Shown here: in pieces, positions 7,778 through 15,481 of the stretch
Layout: each line of letters starts with the position of its first letter
How positions within the stretch are numbered: position 1 is the stretch's first letter
From: UBA4416 sp044357775
GTDB taxonomy: Bacteria; Bacteroidota; Bacteroidia; B-17B0; Aurantibacillaceae
Assembly: GCA_044357775.1 (NCBI GenBank)
Contig: JBIKOX010000051.1
Location: forward strand, 1 to 15,481
DNA: 15,481 nt
Direction of reading: 5' to 3'
Position numbers and translations under genes: made by a program
Notes under the pieces: model-generated
The model's database searches: none
Seen by the model: only the letters and a program-made list of their open reading frames with translations
What the model was told of the DNA's origin: nothing

Positions 7778-9244
7778 ATGAAAAAAGTATTCTCATCTTT
7801 ATTAATTGGCGCTTTTGGAGGTGCTATTGTATTAGTTGGTAATTATTACTTTGCTAATTCAACTACTAATCAACTCACTAATTACAATCCGTATTCAACT
7901 CCTATTCAACTCGCAAATTATAATAGAACTGGTGCAACAAGCGCTCCTGATTTTATCCTCTCTGCCGAAAAAACAGTAAACTCTGTAGTTCATATAAAAA
8001 CAATTGTGGAGCATAAAAATAATTTAGCTTATGATCCATTTCAGGATTGGTTATTTGGCGGCAGACAACGCCAGCCTAACATGATGCAGGGAAGTGGAAG
8101 CGGAGTCGTAATTAGTCAGGATGGTTACATTGTAACCAATAATCATGTGGTAGATGATGCCGTTAAAATTGAAGTGGTATTAAACGATAAGCGAACTTAC
8201 ATGGCCGAAGTTATAGGAACAGATCCAAATACTGATTTAGCACTCTTAAAAATTAAAGAAAGCAGTTTGCCGTTCGTAAATTATGGAAATTCTGACGATG
8301 TAAAAATTGGTGAATGGGTTTTAGCAGTTGGTAATCCATTTAATTTAAATTCAACCGTTACTGCCGGAATTGTTAGTGCAAAAGGTCGAAATATAAATAT
8401 TTTAGAGCATAACGCACAAGGAGGAAATTTAGCTCCAATTGAATCGTTTATTCAAACAGATGCTGCTGTAAATCCAGGAAATAGCGGCGGCGCCTTAGTT
8501 AGTACTTCGGGAGAATTAGTTGGAATTAACACTGCCATTGCTTCAAATAATGGTTCTTATCAAGGATATTCATTTGCTATTCCTGTAAATTTGGTAAAAA
8601 AAGTAGTAGCTGATTTAATTGAATTTGGTGCGGTTCAGCGCGCATTTATTGGATTAAGTATACAAGATATCGATTCTCGCTTTGCTGAAGAAAAAAATAT
8701 TAAACAATTAAAAGGTGCATATATTAACGGATTAACAGAAAATGGAGCAGGGGAAGAAGCCGGAATAAAAATTGGAGATGTAGTTACTAAAATTGAAAAT
8801 GTTACTGTAAAAAGCACTTCAGAGTTATTGGAACAAATTGGGAAATTTAGACCAAGCGATAAAATTAATGTAACCATCATTAGAAATGAAGAAGAACTAG
8901 TTTTATCTGTCGTTTTAAAAAACAAAGCCAATACCTTGGGAATGATAAAAAAAGCTGAAGTGTATAAAACTTCTTCCAATTATTTAGGTGCTGTATTTGA
9001 AGAGTTAAATACGGAAGATTTATCAAAATATAATATCAAAGGAGGAGTAAAAATTGCTAAACTACAGCCTGGTAAATTAGCTAATGCTGGTATCAAGGAA
9101 GGTTTTATTATTTTATCGGTTGATAAAAATAAAGTTACTAATATGAAAGATATTCAAACGCTTCTCGAAAATAAAACTGGTGGCGTCTTAATTGAAGGAA
9201 TGTATCCAAACGGAATGAAAGCGTATTACGGTTTCGGTTTATAA
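7778..9244 (+). CDS. HtrA/DegQ-type serine protease with two PDZ domains
   Basis: This 488-residue protein belongs to the HtrA family (S1C), envelope proteases and chaperones that remove misfolded proteins. The N-terminus has a hydrophobic segment (about 4-25) acting as signal peptide or membrane anchor, so it works in the periplasm. The trypsin-like domain (about 58-265) carries the triad H123 (TNNHVV), D153 (NTDLALL) and S236 (PGNSGGAL). PDZ1 spans roughly 275-370 and PDZ2 roughly 395-480, the DegP/DegQ arrangement. The loop before the catalytic His (about 84-104) is short. The ATG at 7778 is chosen over an in-frame TTG at 7742 because translation from it starts directly with a basic-hydrophobic signal, and the TTG lies inside the predicted promoter. 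It is divergent from the dapF pair and 192 nt upstream of rpoD. Whether to call it degP, degQ or htrA cannot be settled here. Confidence 0.94.
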   Translation: MKKVFSSLLIGAFGGAIVLVGNYYFANSTTNQLTNYNPYSTPIQLANYNRTGATSAPDFILSAEKTVNSVVHIKTIVEHKNNLAYDPFQDWLFGGRQRQPNMMQGSGSGVVISQDGYIVTNNHVVDDAVKIEVVLNDKRTYMAEVIGTDPNTDLALLKIKESSLPFVNYGNSDDVKIGEWVLAVGNPFNLNSTVTAGIVSAKGRNINILEHNAQGGNLAPIESFIQTDAAVNPGNSGGALVSTSGELVGINTAIASNNGSYQGYSFAIPVNLVKKVVADLIEFGAVQRAFIGLSIQDIDSRFAEEKNIKQLKGAYINGLTENGAGEEAGIKIGDVVTKIENVTVKSTSELLEQIGKFRPSDKINVTIIRNEEELVLSVVLKNKANTLGMIKKAEVYKTSSNYLGAVFEELNTEDLSKYNIKGGVKIAKLQPGKLANAGIKEGFIILSVDKNKVTNMKDIQTLLENKTGGVLIEGMYPNGMKAYYGFGL

Positions 9245-9377
9245 AATATTTTTATCGACGGCAATTAGTTTCATATAATAGTATTTTTTTGTTAAATATG
9301 TAGTTGCTCGAATCGCTAGATTTTGACGTATTAAAAAAATAAAAAACTTAATCAATTAATAATCAAGTTAATACATA

Positions 9378-9409
9378 ATTGGAAAAACGCTCTTTTTTTC
9401 ATATATTTG
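9378..9409 (+). promoter_or_regulatory. Promoter of rpoD (Bacteroidota -33/-7 type)
   Basis: The -7 box TATATTTG (9402-9409) matches TAnnTTTG exactly, and ATTG (9378-9381) lies 20 nt upstream, close to the -33 TTTG consensus and within its usual spacing. Transcription would start near 9414-9417, leaving a leader of about 20 nt before the ATG at 9437. This excludes the longer reading from the TTG at 9407. The remainder of the 192-nt gap after the HtrA gene shows no clear terminator or other element. Confidence 0.65.
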
Positions 9410-9436
9410 TTGGCTTATAAAACCTATCAAAAAAAC

Positions 9437-10300
9437 ATGAGACAGCTAAAAATAACCAAATCAATTACCAATCGCGAAAGCGCATCTTTAGATAAATATC
9501 TTCAAGAGATTGGTAGAGAAGAATTAATTACAGCAGAAGAAGAAGTTGTTTTAGCAAAAAAAATTAGAGATGGGGATCAGGAAGCTTTAGAAAAATTGAC
9601 TCGTGCAAATTTACGTTTCGTTGTATCGGTTGCAAAGCAATATCAAAATCAAGGTTTAAGTTTACCAGATTTAATTAATGAAGGGAATTTAGGTTTAATT
9701 AAAGCGGCTCGTCGTTTTGATGAAACTCGTGGTTTTAAATTTATTTCTTATGCTGTGTGGTGGATTCGTCAATCAATTTTACAAGCATTAGCAGAACAAT
9801 CTCGTATTGTACGTTTACCATTAAATCAAGTAGGATCATTAAATAAAATTAACAAGGCTTATTCTAAATTAGAACAAGAATTTGAGCGCGAACCAACAGC
9901 TGATGAAATTGCAACTTTATTAGATTTACCAATTGATAAAGTATCTGATACAATGAAAGTATCTGGTCGTCATGTAAGTATGGATGCGCCATTTGCAAAT
10001 GGTGAAGAAAGTTCATTATTAGATGTATTAGTAAATCATGATTCACTAAAAGCTGATGCTGGTTTAATAATGGAGTCTTTATCAAAAGAAATTGATAGAG
10101 CATTATCTACATTAACAGAAAGAGAAAGAGACGTGGTTAAATTGTTTTTTGGAATTGGTTTAAACCACGGTTTAACTTTAGAAGAAATTGGTGATAAATT
10201 TGATTTAACTCGCGAACGTGTTCGTCAAATTAAAGAAAAAGCAATTCGTCGTTTACGTCATAGCTCACGAAGTAAATTACTTCAACAATATTTAGGATAA
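9437..10300 (+). CDS. rpoD: Primary RNA polymerase sigma factor, short Bacteroidota form
   Basis: Sigma-70 directs core RNA polymerase to housekeeping promoters. The 287-residue protein lacks region 1.1, as usual in Bacteroidota. Region 1.2 is about residues 14-46; region 2 about 50-122 with NLRFVVSVAKQY, the region 2.2 motif DLINEGNLGLIKA and the promoter-melting and -10 recognition helix around YAVWWIRQSI (105-114). Region 3 is about 128-205, and region 4 about 220-285 with the helix-turn-helix LTLEEIGDKFDLTRERVRQI (246-265). The start at 9437 gives the family N-terminus MRQLKITKSI; a longer TTG reading from 9407 overlaps the promoter. Arginine is coded mostly by CGT here, which suggests high expression. 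It is probably monocistronic, with its own promoter and a strong terminator. Confidence 0.97.
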   Translation: MRQLKITKSITNRESASLDKYLQEIGREELITAEEEVVLAKKIRDGDQEALEKLTRANLRFVVSVAKQYQNQGLSLPDLINEGNLGLIKAARRFDETRGFKFISYAVWWIRQSILQALAEQSRIVRLPLNQVGSLNKINKAYSKLEQEFEREPTADEIATLLDLPIDKVSDTMKVSGRHVSMDAPFANGEESSLLDVLVNHDSLKADAGLIMESLSKEIDRALSTLTERERDVVKLFFGIGLNHGLTLEEIGDKFDLTRERVRQIKEKAIRRLRHSSRSKLLQQYLG

Positions 10301-10326
10301 AATTAATTTATTATCAACTAAAATTA

Positions 10327-10358
10327 AAGCAAACATCATCAAGATGTTTGCTTTTTTT
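10327..10358 (+). terminator. Strong intrinsic terminator of rpoD
   Basis: A perfect 11-bp stem AAGCAAACATC/GATGTTTGCTT (10327-10337 and 10343-10353) with a 5-nt loop is followed by a T run to 10358. It begins 27 nt after the rpoD stop codon. Confidence 0.9.
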
Positions 10359-10411
10359 ATGGAAGTAATTTTACTCTATTTTTAGAAAAAGTTAGAATTA
10401 TTTGTGTAAAT

Positions 10412-10442
10412 TTTGTATAATTATTGTAGAATGAAAGATTTG
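10412..10442 (+). promoter_or_regulatory. Candidate promoter of the subtilase gene
   Basis: TTTG (10412-10415), a 19-nt spacer and AAGATTTG (10435-10442) resemble the -33/-7 pair TTTG and TAnnTTTG with one mismatch in the -7 box. The predicted start near 10449 would leave a leader of about 55-60 nt. A second, weaker candidate, TATATTTA at 10478-10485, lies too near the ATG and has no -33 partner. Apart from the rpoD terminator, the gap 10301-10506 shows nothing else. Confidence 0.4.
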
Positions 10443-10506
10443 TGCCTCCTTCTTAATAAAATATAAGATTAATAATTTATATTTATCATAAACTAAATTA
10501 CACTAC

Positions 10507-13500
10507 ATGAAATTTATTACTTATACTTTTTTAGGGTTATTGTCTTGCATTCAAATAAATACTAATGCACAAGGGCAACTTTCTGAGCCATTAAAAGCTA
10601 GAAAACAATTTGTTATGCCAGCTAATCTTTCTGCAAACGATTATTCAACAAAAACTATTGTATTTAAAGTAAAACCGCAGTACAGAAATAGTATTAGCAA
10701 TACTAAAAGCAATAATGCATTATTAGATCAAGTGCTAGCCTATTTGGGAGTAAACACGTTTAGTAAAAAATTCCCAAAGCATAATCCTCCTGAAAGAACT
10801 CATAACGAATTAGGTCAGGCTTACGCAGATTTGTCACTAATTTATGAATTAAAATATGCCAATAACATTAGTATGGAAGATGCTGTCAATCAAGTTTTGG
10901 CAACTAATATTATGGAATTTGCAGAGCCACATTATATTTATAAAATGCATAATTTTATTCCAAATGACCCCGCAGCAAATTCAACGTCAAATACTACTGG
11001 GCAAAATGGTTTTTTTACTCGAATAAGAGCTTATGCTGCATGGGATTTAGCTTTAGGTGGTTCACAAGGAAATGCAAATGTTGTTATTGGAATTGTTGAT
11101 TCAGGAACTGATACAGATCATCCAGATTTAGTAACACAATTTAAGAACAATACAGCCGATCCAATAAATGGTATTGATGATGATTTAGATGGTTACATTG
11201 ACAATTATACTGGTTACGATTTAGCAGGCGCTGATTATAACACGGTTGTTGGAGATAATAATACAAATATTATGGGCGCTAATAATAACCATGGTTCTCA
11301 TGTTTCTGGTTGTGCAAGTGCAGCTACAAATAATAGTATAGGCGTTGCAGGTATAGGATTTAACTGTAAATTACTTCCTGTAAAATGTTCAGCAGATAAT
11401 GATACAAGAGCGTCAGGATCTGGCTATATTATTACTGGTTATGAAGGTATTACTTATGCAGCAGATCATGGGGCAAAAATAATTAATTGTTCATGGGGTG
11501 GAACCTCAGGAGGATCTTTTGGTCAAACGGTAGTGGATTATGCAACAATTAATAAAAACTGTTTAGTAGTTGCATCTGCAGGAAATTCTAATCTTGATGA
11601 AAAAAATTATCCAGGCTCGTTTAACTATGTGCTTTCGGTAGCGGCTACCAATTCAACATCAGATACTAAAGCAACATTTTCAACGTATAATTATGATGTG
11701 GATATTAGTACACCTGGAAATAATATTTATACGACACTCTATAATAATTCATATGGTTTAATGAGTGGCACTTCCATGTCATCGCCTATTACTGCAGGTG
11801 GTGCAGGATTAGTGCAATCAAAATTTAACTATACTAACGCTCTACAAATTGGCCAACGTTTAAAACAAACATCTGATTATCATTATTCAACTGGCGCAAA
11901 CATTACAGGTGCAGGTAATACAGGTGCGGCATTTCAAAACAAATTGGGTAAAGGTCGAATGAACTTGCAGAGAGCTTTAACCGATCCTAACACGCCATCC
12001 GTTGTTTTTGCAAACAGAGTAGTTGTTGATCATAATGATAACGCACTTGTTATTGGCGACAGCTTATTTATTACAGGCGATTTCATAAATTATTTATCTC
12101 CAACTTCAAATTTAACTGCAAGTATTACAGCCGTTGTTGGTGCTGCTTATGTAGCAACTATCGATAATAATACTAGTTTAGGTGTTATCAATACACTTGC
12201 TACTGCCAATAATAATGCCGATCCTTTTAAATTTAAAATTAATACAGGTACACCTGATAATGCTTTAATTACCTTCCAGGTTACTCTAAAAGATGGAACT
12301 TATACCGATAAGTATTTTTTTGATGTTATTGTCAATGTAGATTATGTTAACATTGCTATTAATGATGTAGCAACAACTATAACGAGTAAAGGTAAAATTG
12401 GATACAATGCTGATGGTCAATTGCAAGGTTTAGGATTTTCTTACTTGGGAACAGATTTATTGTATGAAGCTGGTTTGATGATTGGCTCATCTAGCACTAA
12501 GGTTTCAGATTCTTTTAGAGGAGCAACAGCTGGGGCTGCTGATGCAGATTTTCAAACATCTATAAAAGCCTATAAAGTGCTACCAAGTACATTTTCAGAA
12601 TTTGATGTTCGCGGTCGTTTTAATGATGTTCCAGGGGTACCAACACAAAGTTTATTAGTAACTCATAATGCATATGCTTGGACAACGGCAGGAAACAGGA
12701 AATATGTCATAGTAGAATATAGTATTAAAAATACGGCTTCAACTACATTGTCTAATTTATATGCCGGTATTGCTGCCGATTGGGATATTGATGCAACCAC
12801 ATCAGCCCAGAATAAATCGGATTATGTTGCTTCTAAGAAAATGGGATACGTCTATTCAACAGTGGCGGGTGGCAAATTTGCAGGAATTAAATTGCTAACA
12901 AATACAGCACCAGCAGTTTGTTATCATATAGATAATACTGCGGGCGGCGGTGGAGGAGTTGATGTTAACGACGCAGCAAATTACTATGGAACTGCTGATA
13001 AGTATACAACTTTATCTACCAATAGGTACCAAGCTGGGTTAACTGGAGCAACAGGTGGAGATGTCATTGAAGTCATGAGTTCTGGGCCTTTCAATATTGT
13101 TGCAGGAGATAGCGTTAAAGTGGCTTTTGCATTAATTGCAGGAGATAATTTAATTGATATTACAAAAAGTGCAGACAGTGCTCAAGCTCATTATGCATTA
13201 CCAGTGCCGACAGCAAATTTTGCAACTGCTGCAACAAAATGTGTTGGTAGTGCTTTCACAATTTCTGATGCTTCAACAAATTCTCCAACAAGTTATAATT
13301 GGTCTTTCCCAGGCGGATCGCCAGCTACTGCAACTACTCAAAGTGCTTCAGTAACCTACACAGCTGCAGGAACCTACACGATAACTCATACATCAACAAA
13401 TGCTGCAGGAACAAGTGTACCCGTTACGCAAACAATTTCTGTAAGTGCAAACCCAAACATAACTGCAAACAGTGTTTCGGTATGCCCGGGAGCCGCAGCG

Positions 13501-14781
13501 GTTCTTAGCGCTAGTGGTGCTAGCAGCTATCAATGGAACACAGGGGCAACTAGTGCATCTATTTCAGTTACGCCTTCTGTTGCAACAAATTATACTGTAA
13601 CCGGAACTAATGCAGCTGGTTGTGCTAATACCAAAACGCTTTCTTTATCTTTAAATCCACTGCCTAATTTAATAGCGACATCTTCAACTATTTGCGCAGG
13701 TTATTCCGCAGTATTATCTGCAAGTGGAGCAAATACGTATACTTGGAGTAATGGAGCCACTACTTCAACGGTTTCAGTAAATCCTACTATCTCAACAAAT
13801 TATACGGTAACTGGTGCTAGTAATTTAGGATGTGCAACCTCTAAAACTTTAGCAATTACTGTTAATGCGCTGCCAAATGTATCATCTACATCTGCAACTA
13901 TTTGCGCCGGTGCCAGTGGGACGCTATCTGCAAGTGGAGCTTCCACGTATGTTTGGAGCACGGGAGCAACAGGAGTAGACTTAATTATTAATCCTACGTC
14001 TTCGTCAAATTATACAGTTACAGGAACATCTGCAAGTGGTTGTGTAAACAGTTCAACTACATCTATTACAGTTGGCAATGCGCCATCAATATCAGTAAAT
14101 TCTTCAATTATTTGTGCAGGTTCTTCTGCAACCTTGTCAGCACTTGGAGTTACAACTTACACATGGAACACAAATTCTAATTCCTCAAATATTGTAGTTA
14201 ATCCTTTAAGCACTACCGTTTATACAGTAACCGGAAATCTTTCTGGTTGTGCCATTGCAGCCGTTCAAACGGCAACAGTTAATGTAAATTCTTTACCTGT
14301 TGTTTCCTTATCCTCCGTTTCAGGACCAATTTGTGTTAACAGTGCTAATGTGGCATTATCTGGAAATCCTGCAGGAGGTGTGTTTTCTGGTACAGGAGTT
14401 TCAGGATCAATTTTTGACCCCGTTGTTTCTGGTGCGGGTGTATTTGTAGTGAGTTATGATTATACCGATTTAAATTCATGTTCTGCAACCGCTTCAAATT
14501 CCATAAGTGTTAATCTATGCACAAGCATTGAAGAATTAAACCCTACTTATGTTTTAATTTATCCGAACCCTGTAACTAATGAAATTAATATTACTATTAA
14601 TGCTGCTTTTAGTAACCAAACATTAATTGAATTATATGATGGTATTGGTAAATTAATAATGACCGAAAATGCAGTAAGCAATACTACGGTGATAGATATG
14701 CATTTGCTATCTTCTGGTTTATATACCGTTAGATTAATTTCAAATGGTAATGCGGTATCGCAACGAATTATAAAAAATTAA
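10507..14781 (+). CDS. T9SS-secreted subtilisin-like (S8) serine protease with PKD and Ig-like repeats
   Basis: The 1424-residue protein has a signal peptide (1 to about 21, ending TNAQG) and a propeptide-like region to about residue 170. A subtilase domain (about 185-490) follows, with D198 (VDSGTD), H262 (NNHGSHVSG), the oxyanion N360 (SAGNS) and nucleophile S423 (MSGTSMSSP), all present, so it should be active. A long beta-rich region (about 495-895) that I cannot assign follows, then a PKD-like domain (about 900-983), four tandem Ig-like repeats (984-1264), a related module (1265 to about 1340) and a type A T9SS sorting domain (about 1347-1424) with IYPNP, IELYDGIGKLI and GLYTVRLIS. It is exported by Sec, then T9SS, and attached to or released from the surface. 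The repeats probably hold it to a polymer or to the cell. Substrate is unknown. It stands alone between two terminators. Confidence 0.94.
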   Translation: MKFITYTFLGLLSCIQINTNAQGQLSEPLKARKQFVMPANLSANDYSTKTIVFKVKPQYRNSISNTKSNNALLDQVLAYLGVNTFSKKFPKHNPPERTHNELGQAYADLSLIYELKYANNISMEDAVNQVLATNIMEFAEPHYIYKMHNFIPNDPAANSTSNTTGQNGFFTRIRAYAAWDLALGGSQGNANVVIGIVDSGTDTDHPDLVTQFKNNTADPINGIDDDLDGYIDNYTGYDLAGADYNTVVGDNNTNIMGANNNHGSHVSGCASAATNNSIGVAGIGFNCKLLPVKCSADNDTRASGSGYIITGYEGITYAADHGAKIINCSWGGTSGGSFGQTVVDYATINKNCLVVASAGNSNLDEKNYPGSFNYVLSVAATNSTSDTKATFSTYNYDVDISTPGNNIYTTLYNNSYGLMSGTSMSSPITAGGAGLVQSKFNYTNALQIGQRLKQTSDYHYSTGANITGAGNTGAAFQNKLGKGRMNLQRALTDPNTPSVVFANRVVVDHNDNALVIGDSLFITGDFINYLSPTSNLTASITAVVGAAYVATIDNNTSLGVINTLATANNNADPFKFKINTGTPDNALITFQVTLKDGTYTDKYFFDVIVNVDYVNIAINDVATTITSKGKIGYNADGQLQGLGFSYLGTDLLYEAGLMIGSSSTKVSDSFRGATAGAADADFQTSIKAYKVLPSTFSEFDVRGRFNDVPGVPTQSLLVTHNAYAWTTAGNRKYVIVEYSIKNTASTTLSNLYAGIAADWDIDATTSAQNKSDYVASKKMGYVYSTVAGGKFAGIKLLTNTAPAVCYHIDNTAGGGGGVDVNDAANYYGTADKYTTLSTNRYQAGLTGATGGDVIEVMSSGPFNIVAGDSVKVAFALIAGDNLIDITKSADSAQAHYALPVPTANFATAATKCVGSAFTISDASTNSPTSYNWSFPGGSPATATTQSASVTYTAAGTYTITHTSTNAAGTSVPVTQTISVSANPNITANSVSVCPGAAAVLSASGASSYQWNTGATSASISVTPSVATNYTVTGTNAAGCANTKTLSLSLNPLPNLIATSSTICAGYSAVLSASGANTYTWSNGATTSTVSVNPTISTNYTVTGASNLGCATSKTLAITVNALPNVSSTSATICAGASGTLSASGASTYVWSTGATGVDLIINPTSSSNYTVTGTSASGCVNSSTTSITVGNAPSISVNSSIICAGSSATLSALGVTTYTWNTNSNSSNIVVNPLSTTVYTVTGNLSGCAIAAVQTATVNVNSLPVVSLSSVSGPICVNSANVALSGNPAGGVFSGTGVSGSIFDPVVSGAGVFVVSYDYTDLNSCSATASNSISVNLCTSIEELNPTYVLIYPNPVTNEINITINAAFSNQTLIELYDGIGKLIMTENAVSNTTVIDMHLLSSGLYTVRLISNGNAVSQRIIKN
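13456..14298 (+). repeat. Four tandem 70-residue Ig-like repeats in the protease
   Basis: Units begin at residues 984, 1054, 1124 and 1194, with lengths 70, 70, 70 and 71. Each has a cysteine about 10 residues in (mostly ICAG), LSASG or similar, a Y-x-W-x-T/N segment, a NYTVTG-like strand, a second cysteine (GC) and a final proline at the boundary. DNA identity is highest between units 2 and 3, for example TCTGCAAGTGGAGC in both. The regular period suggests duplication within the gene. Confidence 0.85.
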
Positions 14782-14804
14782 TATAAATAGGTTAGTTCTT
14801 AATA

Positions 14805-14849
14805 AAAAAATAAGTGTTAGTTATTTTAAATAACTAACACTTATTTTTT
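14805..14849. terminator. Bidirectional terminator, near-perfect 45-nt palindrome
   Basis: The arms 14805-14826 and 14828-14849 are perfectly complementary over 22 nt around a single T. The outer ends are A6 and T6, so a T tract follows the stem on either strand, and the GTGTTAG/CTAACAC core supplies the GC content. It lies 23 nt after the protease stop and 21 nt beyond the stop of the convergent small gene, exactly where a shared terminator is needed. Confidence 0.85.
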
Positions 14850-14870
14850 GTCTAGTTTAAAGTCGAAATA

Positions 14871-15083
14871 CTAAGGTCTTTTGATGTCTTTTAATATAGG
14901 ATGATCGCTGTCAGTAAATGAAATAAGTGTATATTCTACAGGCGTACCAACAGGAAAAGCCGATTCAGAATTTAACTGATAAAAATAGTAAGATTTTCCA
15001 GTTCCCTCCTCTGTTAATTTGCAAACATCTTTACCAATAAAGCTTTTTCTAACAATTATTCCTTTTTTAGTTTCTTCTTTCAT
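14871..15083 (-). CDS. Small protein of unknown function, possibly OB-fold
   Basis: This 70-residue basic protein has no signal peptide or membrane segment and should be cytoplasmic. The sequence alternates short predicted strands: KKGIIVRKSFIGK near the N-terminus, SYYFYQL in the middle, and GTPVEYTLISF then ILKDIKRP at the end. The order and the final VEYTL...IKRP resemble the outline of cold-shock-type OB folds, but the RNA-binding motifs of cold-shock proteins are missing, so this is only a suggestion. The ATG at 15083 lies 44 nt from the divergent TPR gene. The gene shares the palindromic terminator with the protease. It looks like a real gene because of its position, good start and coherent composition. 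Confidence 0.65.
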   Translation of the reverse strand: MKEETKKGIIVRKSFIGKDVCKLTEEGTGKSYYFYQLNSESAFPVGTPVEYTLISFTDSDHPILKDIKRP

Positions 15084-15127
15084 ACATTTATAATTTTTAA
15101 ATTAGGCTTAAATATAAATAAATTTTT

Positions 15128-15481
15128 ATGAAAAAAAATATTTTAGTATTCTTTTTATTGGTATCCTTTTTAGGTTTCAGTAAATCTGAAATTCCGAAAG
15201 ATTCTTTAATTCATTGTCTTAACAAAGCTAATAAGGACAGTAATAAGGTAAAGCTTCTGCACCAACTAGTTTTATTAATTCAGAATAACAATCCTAAGGA
15301 AGCTCTAACGTATGCAGAACAAGCTGTTACATTAAGTGAAATCTTAAATTTTAATGTTATAAAAAGTTATGATTATTTAGCTTGGATTTATAAAAATTTA
15401 TCCCAGTATGATAAAAGTTTGGGGGTATATTATAAAGCTGAGGTAATAGCTGCAAATTATAAATCACCAACAAAAGAACAA
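15128..15481 (+). CDS. Tetratricopeptide-repeat protein, N-terminal part (truncated by window end)
   Basis: An open frame of 118 codons starts at the ATG at 15128 and runs off the window without a stop. It begins with a signal-peptide-like MKKNILVFFLLVSFLGFSKS. A helical region follows with TPR-like spacing: the first helix pair DSNKVKLLHQL and PKEALTYAEQAVTLSE, then SYDYLAWIYKNLSQYDKSLGVYYKA, which fits a TPR. In Bacteroidota such N-termini are often found in TPR proteins ending in a membrane segment and a histidine kinase, cyclase or DNA-binding domain, but the C-terminus is not visible here and that is only a possibility. It is divergent from the small gene at 14871-15083. Confidence 0.75.
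   Translation, partial: MKKNILVFFLLVSFLGFSKSEIPKDSLIHCLNKANKDSNKVKLLHQLVLLIQNNNPKEALTYAEQAVTLSEILNFNVIKSYDYLAWIYKNLSQYDKSLGVYYKAEVIAANYKSPTKEQ

Noticed and set aside
8635..8979. Minus-strand open frame opposite the HtrA gene
   Set aside because: It is antisense to the conserved PDZ1 region; its hydrophobic, Ser/Phe-rich composition is the usual result of reading the opposite strand.
9407..9436. N-terminal extension of the sigma factor from a TTG codon
   Set aside because: It overlaps the -7 box TATATTTG, and the ATG at 9437 gives the expected family N-terminus.
13154..13508. Two short plus-strand frames within the subtilase gene
   Set aside because: They overlap the PKD and Ig-like coding region in other frames and show only Gln/Leu-rich or Cys/Asn-rich shadow sequence.
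13456..14298. Regular DNA periodicity as a possible CRISPR-like or satellite array
   Set aside because: The 210-nt period keeps the reading frame and encodes Ig-like domains; there are no short identical repeats with unique spacers.
1..15481. Defence island, phage or transposon content
   Set aside because: No integrase, transposase, restriction, toxin-antitoxin or phage structural gene is recognisable on either strand; the genes are core or T9SS cargo.

Overview
The window is AT-rich chromosomal DNA from a member of the Bacteroidota, probably a Flavobacteriales- or Sphingobacteriales-like lineage. Three things point there. The primary sigma factor is short (287 residues) and lacks region 1.1. 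Two genes are preceded by exact matches to the Bacteroidota -7 element TAnnTTTG, and no Shine-Dalgarno sites stand out; leaders are A-rich. Three very large proteins end in type A sorting domains of the type IX secretion system (T9SS). No phage, transposase, CRISPR array, tRNA or rRNA was recognised.

Layout, left to right. (1) Positions 1-2730 hold the 3' part of a large secreted adhesin-like protein with SprB, PKD, Ig-like and fibronectin-like modules and a T9SS tail, closed by a hairpin terminator. (2) A Nudix hydrolase at 2910-3368 converges with (3) a minus-strand T9SS-exported Asp-box (BNR/sortilin-like) propeller protein at 3386-6052. (4) A minus-strand pair, an unknown one-pass membrane protein followed 5 nt later by dapF (lysine and peptidoglycan synthesis), lies at 7554-6131. 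(5) Divergent from that pair is an HtrA/DegQ-type periplasmic protease at 7778-9244, then (6) the housekeeping sigma factor rpoD at 9437-10300 with a good promoter and a strong terminator. (7) A 1424-residue subtilase (S8) with a PKD domain, four tandem 70-residue Ig-like repeats and a T9SS tail fills 10507-14781. (8) A 45-nt palindrome acts as a probable two-way terminator against (9) a small minus-strand protein of unknown function (15083-14871). (10) Divergent from that, a tetratricopeptide-repeat protein begins at 15128 and runs off the window.

The genes do not form one pathway. The common theme is cell-envelope biology: three T9SS cargo proteins (adhesion or matrix, propeller, protease), an envelope quality-control protease and a peptidoglycan-precursor enzyme, interleaved with core housekeeping functions. 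No intergenic gap exceeds about 225 nt. I see no clear evidence of a new multi-gene system. The most open items are the unknown membrane protein paired with dapF, the small protein at 14871-15083, and the repeat-rich exoproteins.
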